From Diplonema papillatum (lineage: Eukaryota > Euglenozoa > Diplonemea > Diplonemida > Diplonemidae), in contig JAPJBO010000518.1 of NCBI GenBank assembly GCA_030068145.1, positions 97,665 through 161,664 of the forward strand: a stretch of DNA of 64,000 bases. Direction: 5' to 3'. The notes under the pieces are model-generated. The model saw only the letters and a list, made by a program, of their open reading frames with translations. It was not told the DNA's origin and ran no database searches. Shown here piece after piece: positions 33,001 to 39,886 of this stretch. The stretch's first letter is position 1. Each line of letters opens with the position of its first letter. Position numbers and translations under genes: made by a program.

Positions 33001-34687
33001 TCAACTCGCGACACGTGATGTCCCCATGTCACTGCCAATGTCAGCGTGGAGCATGGCAGTGCACTCAAACGCCACCTTTCGCTGTTGTTCCTGTCTGAGC
33101 ACTCAAACTTTGAGTCAAAGCGCACGCGCCCGCTCTCCTCCTTCGTTCGCTGCGAGTACGCACGAGACTGACACGTGGTCAAAGTTTTCGCTTGTCCAGC
33201 AATGCTGCGAGTCAGCATGACTGACAACGCGGGATGAAGTCCATCAACCGAGAGCTGACTCAAGGTCAGGGTTTGAACAAGGCCGCCTGGCAGGGGTGCA
33301 CAGGCCCGTGACAGGGGCTGTGCTGCAGTGTGCACGCATGCACGTGGCAATAGCAACAGCAACAGGAGTCCAGCGTCGGGACCCGGCTTGACGAATTTTT
33401 TTTTTTCGCCGTAGGTATCCGGATGGTCGAGCCAACCACCCTTGGGTTTCAAGGCGAGTGGTCGGGGGTTCAAGCCCCTCCTCGGCAAGTTTTCCAGCAT
33501 TTTCCTCGATTCAAATTTGTCAAAACAAATTTGTGCCCTTATATCCCAGTTTGGGATATAAGGGCACAAAATTTGTTTGAAGTGGGATATAAGGGCACAA
33601 ATTTGTTTTGAGTGGGATATAAGGGCATTACACCAAATTTGTTTGAAGTGGGATATAAGGACACAAAATTTGTTTGAAGTGGGATATAAGGGCACAAATT
33701 TGTTTGGGGTGGGATATAAGGGAAATTTACCACTGAACAAAGGTGATGAAAATGATAAGGCAAAAGTTTCTTGTTCTTCGCGTGTACAGGGTATAAACCT
33801 CTCTTTTTAGTTGGCTTCGTTTTCTCTTTCGAAATGTTCCCGTCAGTACAGATGTGCTTTTTCGTTGACCGCACTACCCTGAGCCCAAATCCTGGACGTG
33901 GTTTCAGGTGGCAAATTTGGCAAATGATCATGATCAGAAGGTCCTACTTGAGCGGTTCAGTTTCCTCACACATTGCATGCAAGCAAGAGCGTGAGCGGTT
34001 GTGTGAGGGAGCAAAAGGCCCCCGCTGTTTCACAGTATATCATTAGCCGGTTCATATTAATCTTCTAAGACTAGCGTCTTATACGACAAAAAGACAGGCG
34101 CTTCGTTTTGTTTGTGTGCGTGCCGGGTGATCGTTTTCCCACTTGTATTTACCCAGTGTGTCTTCAGGTAAGGATTTCTGATCAACCACCAAAACACGCT
34201 GCCTGCGTCGTCTTTTTAGCCTGCACAATACATTGAAGGGCAACCCGCAAGGTTGTTAGTACTAAAAACTATAGGCGGAGCAACACCTGTCGTGCGGCTT
34301 CAGGATTGAGGAAAGAGCGGCGAAGTTGGCGACAGAACCCGAGTACGGCTGCACGTTTACACCCCATTCGTTGGGGTCCAGGCGGTAGGCCTGGAGGCAG
34401 CGGGAGCGGGTCAGGTTCTCCATCTCGTCGACTACCTCAGTGCCTCCGTAGTACCTGGCCCCCGGCAGCCCTTCGGCGTATTTGTTGGTGGCGACCGATC
34501 CCAGGGTTTCGAGCACGTGGCGGGAGGCGAAGTTTTCGGACGCGATGAGCTCGAGCCCGCTGGCTTGGCGCACCAGCTCCTGCTGCAGCAGAGCCGCCAT
34601 CTCGGGATCGACGACCGCCAGTGCGTCGGACCCTCCGCGGCGGCATTGCGTCAGCAGACGCCTGCCAACTCCCCTGGCTGCCAGCAT
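27078..34687 (-). CDS. SHMT: Serine hydroxymethyltransferase, two exons
   Basis: PLP enzyme converting serine and tetrahydrofolate to glycine and 5,10-methylene-THF. Exons 34687-34287 and 28089-27078 join to 470 residues, normal family length. The intron is 6,197 bp (donor ACAG/GTGTTG, acceptor AAAAACAG/GCTG, phase 2) and rebuilds [14 protein letters not shown] exactly as the family expects. Exon 1 starts [20 protein letters not shown], a basic presequence suggesting mitochondrial (or plastid) import. It carries [26 protein letters not shown] and [14 protein letters not shown]. Exon 2 carries DMAHISGLI and [13 protein letters not shown] with the PLP Lys at about residue 253. No key residue is missing. 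A broken duplicate of exon 1 lies upstream at 34852-35190. Confidence 0.92.
28366..28470 (-). repeat. Duplicate of SHMT intron/exon-2 junction
   Basis: Repeats 28073-28165, including the first 17 or so coding bases of exon 2 and an acceptor-like CCAACCCACCACAG before GCTGATGGGTCTGG. The intronic part (TTTTTAGAGTTAAAGTTCGC on the plus strand) is also found at 61846-61922, so it is itself a dispersed repeat (family 3). A short TAG run lies immediately to its left (28343-28363). Confidence 0.75.
28710..29430. repeat. GTGGGACC/CACTGTGG minisatellite in SHMT intron
   Basis: Dense tandem variants of a 15-18 bp unit of the type TGTGGGACCTACTG or TGTGGACCCACTG. The array is interrupted at about 29060-29265 by 200 bp of unrelated sequence. 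Frames remain open on both strands (Trp/Pro/Thr-rich) only because of the repeat; it is not considered coding. Confidence 0.85.
30100..31140 (+). pseudogene. Decayed LINE 3' ORF fragment inside SHMT intron
   Basis: Plus-strand translation shows [20 protein letters not shown], then [10 protein letters not shown], then a Cys/His block [30 protein letters not shown] and [11 protein letters not shown]. These align in order with the C-terminal half of the LINE ORF at 51767-54961 (ELAVDFEVFTGHDI, RVGSMRT, SVCHACAKQKCAMC, CCQVHHQPDDGLRIQCC, RAHRLTRCGTC). In-frame stops and frame changes show it is dead. It is a 5'-truncated copy of the same or a sister family, inserted opposite to SHMT. Confidence 0.75.
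31239..31326. repeat. 86-bp dispersed repeat (family 4), second copy
   Basis: Close match to 20765-20850 in the same orientation, directly 3' of the LINE fragment. Confidence 0.7.
31640..31990. repeat. Self-complementary TTTTTGGTC array
   Basis: About 20 tandem variants of a 14-17 bp unit GGTC(C/G)AAATTTTTGG, each nearly its own reverse complement around AAATTT. Both strands read as open, Phe/Trp-rich or Lys/Asn-rich frames; this is a consequence of the repeat. The sequence can form cruciforms or long imperfect hairpins. Confidence 0.85.
33408..33487 (+). other. tRNA-like segment, possible SINE head or tRNA relic
   Basis: GCCGTAGG at the left can pair with CCTCGGC at the right. ATCCGGATGGTCGAG fits a D-arm/A-box, and GGGGGTTCAAGCCCCTC is a good T-arm/B-box with loop TTCAAGC. 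The region between shows CCTTGGGTTTCAAGG, a possible anticodon arm, but two acceptor-stem pairs are broken and the anticodon cannot be set with certainty. A type II tRNA relic or a tRNA-derived retroposon head is likelier than a working tRNA gene. Confidence 0.35.
33520..33730. repeat. 36-bp repeat GGGATATAAGGGCACAAA with a hairpin end
   Basis: Five or so tandem copies of GGGATATAAGGGCACAAA followed by TTTGTTTGAAGT. At 33523-33580 the first unit faces its own reverse complement across a 3-base centre, making a near-perfect hairpin with arms of about 25 bp. Single inverted units recur at 32080-32120. Confidence 0.8.
33845..33985 (+). repeat. Family-2 repeat, 5' part
   Basis: TTCGTTGACCGCACTACCCT, CAAATGATCATGATCAGAAG and GCGGTTCAGTTTCCTCACAC match 20946-21060. 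The remainder of the element is missing. Confidence 0.75.
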
Positions 34688-34851
34688 CTTCCTTCCTCTT
34701 GCTTTCTTTTTGCCTCTCTCTCTCTCACTCTCCCGGTATCCTAACACTTGCGTTTGTTTAGTCTTTGTGTGTGTGCATGTGGTTGTTTTGGTAATTTCCT
34801 CAGTACGCTGCGGATCGTCACTCTATGAGAATGACAACCACCGTTGTTATG

Positions 34852-35190
34852 TTTCGAGCACGTGGCGGGAGGCGAAGTTTTCGGACGCGATGAGCTCGAG
34901 CCCGCTGGCTTGGCGCACCAGCTCCTGCTGCAGCAGAGCCGCCATCTCGGGATCGACGACCGCCAGCGTCGGACCCTCCGCGGCGGCATTGCGTCAGCAG
35001 ACGTCTGCCAACTCCCCTGGCTGCCAGCATCTTCCTTCCTCTTGCTTTCTTTTTTCCGCTCTCTCTCTCTCACTCTCCCCGGTTGCCTGACACTTGCGTT
35101 TGTTTAATCTGTGGTATCACCTGTTTTGGTGATCTCCACAGTGCGCTGCCAATCGTCATTTTGACAACGACAACCGCGGATGTTACCATA
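34852..35190 (-). pseudogene. Tandem duplicate of SHMT exon 1 and its 5' flank
   Basis: The block repeats 34507-34851 with a 345-bp offset and starts at the shared GTTTCGAGCACGTGGCGGG. It contains the start codon, presequence, [11 protein letters not shown] region and about 140 bp of 5' flank. A 2-base deletion after codon GGSDA shifts the frame, and the copy ends before NKYAEG, so it cannot encode SHMT. Because the 5' flank is included, the promoter may also be duplicated. Confidence 0.85.
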
Positions 35191-35454
35191 AACAAATAAG
35201 CTCAGGCTCAGGTGCTGCTGCGATGAATCTCAAACACGGGGGACGCGTTCGTTCCTGCTTTCAGATACATGTCAGGGATAGGACTGGAGAAGCACGGCGC
35301 GCGTCTTGCATGCGGTATATCCTACTTCGAAGCTTGCTGAAGACACCCAGGACAACACTGGAAGGGGAACCCTCCTTTGCTTGGGTAAAATGACTGGAGC
35401 CCCCCACCATCTCAGGTCATACAAGCCACATCGGCCCCACCACAATTTTGAGTC
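35191..35454. other. SHMT upstream spacer
   Basis: No gene or repeat was recognised in this stretch between the duplicated exon and the family-2 copy. Confidence 0.4.
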
Positions 35455-35674
35455 TTCATCCCCCTTTGTTCTTCGCTTACACCACCGTGTGTTGCTTTCT
35501 CACTCAGGACTTTGACCTGTTGTGTTTGTGTGATTTGTCGTGTTGGGGTAGACCCGCATGACCTCACGTCCGTTCAACACGTGGTTCGGTAGTTTTAGCA
35601 CTTGGGATCTCTTCGGTTCTTTGTCTAGCAGTTATTGTCGAGCATCTCCTTCCAAGCTGGCGCTTATGTAAAAG
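35455..35674 (+). repeat. Family-2 repeat, 3' part
   Basis: Contains CTTCGCTTACACCACCGTGT, GACTTTGACCTGTTGTGTTT and the end GTCGAGCATCTCCTTCCAAG then CTGGCGCTTATGTAAAAG. The pogo-like transposon starts four bases after it. Confidence 0.8.
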
Positions 35675-35902
35675 AATTACCGTAAGCGGGTTTAATATGA
35701 AACGTGTATAGTACGAAACGTTTTTATACGAAACGTGTTAATTAAGAAACACCCCGGATCTGAAGCTATGAAACATTAACACGTTTCGTATTAAAAACTG
35801 CACCTCCATAGGGGTTTTGAAGGGGTTTGTACTTAGAGTAAACTGGGGCTCGACAATAAAAAAAAGGATGCAGGAAAATTGACAGAAGATTTGAACAAAA
35901 AA

Positions 35903-37390
35903 ATGCACCGATTTCTTCGCCCGCGTCAGCCCTTCACCCCATGCGAAGCAGATTCGACAATCTTTGCCCGCTCAGCACAACAGGTAGCAGGTGATGCGGT
36001 TGCAAAGGAAGTCGCGAAGGAGTTGCCGACAAAGAAAACAACGAGAGCGACGTGGAACGCTGACGAGAAAGAACGCATTGCTGAGATTGTTGCAGAAAAG
36101 GGGGTGCGAGACACTGTCAAGTGGTGGAACAGTCCTCTCCAAGGACATACGAAACAGCTCAACCAAACCATGGCGTCTCGAGCCTTTTCCGAATACAAAG
36201 AAGCAATACAAGAGCGCGTAGCAAAGCGGAAGATGGGGCTGCATGTTGAGGAAAGCGAGAGCCATTTCCGGGAAGTCAAACGAGGGAGGAAGTGCACACT
36301 GTCACCCACAGAAGAAAACAAGGTGCTCAGCATCATCCGCTCTGCTAGGTCATCAGGTGGCGCTGTGACGGCACAAACCGTGTCAGCAACAGCTAGAGGC
36401 ATGGTGAAAGCTAGTGATGAAAGCGAGCGCATTCACGACGCCACCACGCTGAACAAGGAGTGGGCGCGTGCATGGATGCGACGGTTGGGCTGGTCCATGA
36501 GAGCTGCAACAACAGCAGTGGCCACCACAACGCGACCCTTCCTGGAAGCTCGTGCAGAATTCGTTGCAGAAGTACAGAGTGCAAGGAAGCTCCACGACAT
36601 CCCCTTAGAAAGGGTAGTAAACGCCGACCACACACTGTTGCAACTCCTGCCAGCACCCAAGAAGACCTACGCGCCGGTGGGCAGCAAGCGAGTGGCCCTA
36701 ACAAACCTGAACGACAAACGGTCGATCACAGGTCTGTTTGCGGCCTTTGCAACAGGGGAGCTGCTACCCCCGCAGTTGATCTACGGCGGGAAAACCAGCA
36801 GGGTTCTTCCACCGGAGGCAAAAAGACCAGACGGGTGGTCTTTTGTCGCCAATCCTAACAGATGGGCAAACGAACAAACCACGAAGGTGTGGGTAAATGA
36901 CGTGCTGCTGCCGGCGATGAACACACGGAGAGGAGAGACAGAGTGGGGCCTCCTTATCCTCGATCGTTTCTCTGCCCAGCACACACAAAGTATCAAGGAA
37001 CTACTTGTGCACAATCGCATCGCAACAGTCTGCATTCCGGCTGGCTGGACAGGAAGGTTGCAGCCGTTGGATGTTGGTCTAAACGGTGTTCTGAAGCGGA
37101 GCTTGCGGGACGAGTACTCAACTTGGTACAGCGACAGTGTGCTCAAGTTGATGAAGCAAGCAAATGCAAAGAACGCGAAGAACCTGATGAAGAACAAAAA
37201 ATACAAGAAAGACAAGAAGCATAAGAAGGCTACAAAAGACGTGGAGAGTGTTAACGACGGTGACGCTGCTGAGGACATCCAACGTCTTCAAAGTGTATCC
37301 CCACACCCGTGCTCTTTCGTGAAGTCGCGCACTCAAAGACGAAGCACAGTGTCATCCTCTACGACAGTCTCGGGGAGCGTAGCAGTATGA
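35903..37390 (+). CDS. Pogo/Tigger-like DDE_1 transposase
   Basis: The frame is open from 35879; the first in-frame ATG is 35903, giving 495 residues. An N-terminal Lys-rich helical region (about residues 30-190) includes two possible HTH DNA-binding segments (ADEKERIAEIVAEKG and LSPTEENKVLSIIRSA). The catalytic domain shows three acidic residues in the expected contexts: D about 242 in VVNADHTLLQLLPAPKKTYA, D about 354 in LLILDRFSAQHTQ, and D about 390 in GWTGRLQPLDVGLNGVLKRS. The last is the signature block of pogo/jerky DDE_1 proteins, and the final spacing is D35D-36D-like. The C-terminus is Lys-rich. It should cut and paste the surrounding 3.17-kb element at TA sites and perhaps the 322-bp MITE. 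No frameshift was seen. Confidence 0.88.
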   Translation: MHRFLRPRQPFTPCEADSTIFARSAQQVAGDAVAKEVAKELPTKKTTRATWNADEKERIAEIVAEKGVRDTVKWWNSPLQGHTKQLNQTMASRAFSEYKEAIQERVAKRKMGLHVEESESHFREVKRGRKCTLSPTEENKVLSIIRSARSSGGAVTAQTVSATARGMVKASDESERIHDATTLNKEWARAWMRRLGWSMRAATTAVATTTRPFLEARAEFVAEVQSARKLHDIPLERVVNADHTLLQLLPAPKKTYAPVGSKRVALTNLNDKRSITGLFAAFATGELLPPQLIYGGKTSRVLPPEAKRPDGWSFVANPNRWANEQTTKVWVNDVLLPAMNTRRGETEWGLLILDRFSAQHTQSIKELLVHNRIATVCIPAGWTGRLQPLDVGLNGVLKRSLRDEYSTWYSDSVLKLMKQANAKNAKNLMKNKKYKKDKKHKKATKDVESVNDGDAAEDIQRLQSVSPHPCSFVKSRTQRRSTVSSSTTVSGSVAV

Positions 37391-37445
37391 CGGTCTCGTT
37401 GTCCGAAGCAGCAGGGGCAGCTGGCGACCTGCACTTCGCTCCGGA

Positions 37446-38624
37446 ATGGTGGAGACAGTTGTAGAATTGATAGCCGAATTTGCGAAGACCCCCGCGTCGT
37501 CTGAATTTGAAGAAAAACATCATCTTGATGTATTAGTCGCGCTCGTTCTCAATGAAGTAGTGCTGCGTCTATTTGGGGTGAAAGTGCGCTTGCACGAAAC
37601 GTGCACCTTCTCTGCTGCTGAACACTTGAAGTCCGGGTGCCGGCAAAGCTCACTGGTTGTCTTGTTCGACGGGGCTCATTTTGCTTCCCTTGTCACCGTG
37701 TCTGCTGAAAAACGCACGTCTGTTGTGGAAGGTGAGATGCTGAAGATGATGGCGCGTCTCGACCTCCGCGCAAAATCTCTGCGTAGACGACATCTGAAGT
37801 GGCTAAAGACGGCGTTGTCGAAAGTGAAACCCGAGAGCATCCGGGCGAGTTTCGTGGTGACCGGGTTGAGTGACGCAAATTTACTGGAAGAGAAAGTTTC
37901 CGATCCAACAGGAGATGGAGCCGACCAAGGTTTCGTTGAAGACAGCCCCCAGGCCACCGGTTGCGGGGACAACGTTCTCGCCGAACTCCTTCGCAATTTC
38001 AATGAATGTCTCGTACTGAGTGAATGCGCAGATTGCATCAACGATTCTGACTTCGCTGATTTTGACCAAGAGCTTGAAGAACTGGCAAACGATGAATGCG
38101 TTGCTGTGGAGGTGGATGCGGTTCATGCTAGTCTTGGGGCTGGCGAGCACGAGAAGAAGCTGGATGGCAATCACCTGGAGAGGCTTTACTCCTTCTTTAA
38201 GGACAACTCCGCCTTTGCTTGCGCTGCCCTTCCATACGACCGGCTTACCCTGTCATCACTGACGCGTGCCCGCCTAATGAACACCTTCGTAAACACTAGC
38301 GTGTCAGGAACTCGTGGTTGGCACTGGATGCTTGTAACAACCGACCGGTCGCTCCGAAGATGCGTTGTATCTTGCTCGCTTTCTGACTTTTGCGGAAGCA
38401 AGATAGTCAGCCACCTTGCAACGGTCTTTTCCGCCGACACCGACTCTTGGTTCATTGAGACGGACGCTCGAGGATGTCAACAAGACGATTGGAGCTGCGG
38501 TTACCATTCCTTGTTTGCGGCGCTGCAGTTCACAGACTGCATCCCAGAGCCGTTGGTGATCCCGCCCACGCCTGTCGTCTTCATTCACAAGTGCCAGAAC
38601 GCTCTGCAATTGCTGTCATCGTGA
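37446..38624 (+). CDS. Ulp1/C48-like cysteine protease ORF of pogo-like element
   Basis: A 392-residue ORF from ATG 37446, 55 bp after the transposase stop and inside the same terminal repeats. The C-terminal 110 residues resemble Ulp1/SENP (C48) proteases: His293 in GWHWMLV (family HW-x-L), and Gln345/346 with Cys351 in GCQQDDWSCGYHSL (family QQ-x-N/D-x-x-D-C-G). Where the family has Asp (YDSL) this protein reads VSCSLSD, so the catalytic Asp is shifted or lost. The N-terminal 270 residues have no recognised domain. Such proteases remove SUMO or ubiquitin-like tags; here it could protect or mature the transposase. The role is inference; the protease fold is fairly well supported by the Q-C-G block. 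Confidence 0.7.
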   Translation: MVETVVELIAEFAKTPASSEFEEKHHLDVLVALVLNEVVLRLFGVKVRLHETCTFSAAEHLKSGCRQSSLVVLFDGAHFASLVTVSAEKRTSVVEGEMLKMMARLDLRAKSLRRRHLKWLKTALSKVKPESIRASFVVTGLSDANLLEEKVSDPTGDGADQGFVEDSPQATGCGDNVLAELLRNFNECLVLSECADCINDSDFADFDQELEELANDECVAVEVDAVHASLGAGEHEKKLDGNHLERLYSFFKDNSAFACAALPYDRLTLSSLTRARLMNTFVNTSVSGTRGWHWMLVTTDRSLRRCVVSCSLSDFCGSKIVSHLATVFSADTDSWFIETDARGCQQDDWSCGYHSLFAALQFTDCIPEPLVIPPTPVVFIHKCQNALQLLSS

Positions 38625-38976
38625 TGTCTTGTCGCTAATACTCTGACCGCGGTACGTTTTTCCTGCTCAAAGGCTCGATACACCAAAGATTGTCGGGAAC
38701 CAAAATGGGGGATCATCATGGGGTTTTCAAATTTCACTAAGTACGTCAGACCCCTTGTTTTTAGTACGAAACGTGTTAATTAAGAAACACTTTGGCCAAA
38801 AAAGTAGCTAAGAAACATTTACACGTTTCGTATTAAACCCGCTTACGGTAGCCTCGCTACAACTGCAACGAACATTGGCTGCGGTTTAGCCTCCAGCATG
38901 GAGCTGTGCTGGCACAGCTCGAAAGAAACTGGACGAAAAAGGAACATTCCGAAGTATGCCAGGCGGGCTCTCAGTA

Positions 38977-39094
38977 CACGGTGAGGTCCAGCTTCAGAAG
39001 CTGGAGTTAAAGAGGGTGTCCACAAGTCACACCCGAAAAGCGGGTGTGGCGCCCGCTTTTTTAACTCCAGCTTCTGAGGCTTGACTCCACCGTG
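38977..39094. mobile_element. Foldback MITE (118 bp)
   Basis: Left arm CACGGTGAGGTCCAGCTTCA then GAAGCTGGAGTTAAA; right arm TTTAACTCCAGCTTCTGAGG ending CTCCACCGTG. The arms pair over about 40 bp, with an inner CCCGAAAAGCGGG hairpin. TA lies on both sides. A second copy is at 60530-60665. Confidence 0.85.
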
Positions 39095-39349
39095 TACAGA
39101 GCCCCTCGCAAAAGACAAAGAAAGAGAGCGGTGCTTCCCCACTGCGCTTCTTTTTCTGGAAAGAAGAGAAGTCGCGAGAGGTGAGTCGGAGAGAACAAAA
39201 GGCGGCACGTCCTCTGTTGAGCTCGGGACGTTGGTTATGTGGATCGATATGAAGAACAGGCATCTGGGGCTGCTGGGGACGACATTGAGCCACCTGCACT
39301 GGCGAAGAGTTTATTCGTCTAGTCATTGGTGCTGGTGGACCCTGAAAAT

Positions 39350-39393
<44 letters not shown>

Positions 39394-39886
39394 GAGTTAG
39401 AGTGCAGGGACCATCTCTCCGAGGAGTATCCGGTCGCCCCACTGGAAGATACAAGGAGGTCCTGTGTGAGCTCTCCTAACAAAACTGCCGAAACCTCTGC
39501 TTCGGACTAACAGTGTTACACACACCTTCAAATGTACGCTAATGGTGCCGACATCCAGAGATTTGTGTGTTCATTGACAGGCTTTGTATCAGGCGATGTT
39601 GGCTTCTCTGTTTTCGCACAGACCTGGTGTGTGAAGACACGCCGAAAAGGATCACGGGCTGTGGGCTGCCTTCGACTTTCCTTTGGGGAATAGTCAAACC
39701 AAGGAACCTGATGCTCCTCGGATAGGAGTCGCGGCACATCTACACTCCTAGCAGCGAGCACTGTTCCTTTTTTGACGTGTCGCCACCCTGGCGGCGTTTC
39801 GTAAAACTCTCGGGTTTGACCCATGGATTCTCCAGAAAGTTTTCTGCGCCCCGGACAACCTCCCTTCCCCTCCGTCCGTGAAGGGG
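39095..39886. other. Intergenic with (GA)n tract
   Basis: A (GA)n tract of about 19 units lies at 39354-39392. No gene was recognised before the coiled-coil gene stop at 39887. Confidence 0.5.

Larger units (their letters stand above)
35680..38848 (+). mobile_element. Pogo-like DNA transposon with protease ORF (3,169 bp)
   Basis: Terminal inverted repeats: left CCGTAAGCGGGTTTAATATG, right (inverted) CCGTAAGCGGGTTTAATACG, each extending to GAAACGTGTA. TA lies directly outside both ends (35678-35679 and 38849-38850), the standard Tc1/mariner/pogo target duplication. Each end also carries an inner hairpin built from ACGAAACGTGTTAA and its complement (35728-35741 with 35776-35789 at the left; similar at 38766-38834). 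Inside are two plus-strand ORFs separated by 55 bp: a DDD transposase and a Ulp1-like cysteine protease. Ends, duplication and both frames are intact, so it is recent or active. Confidence 0.9.
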
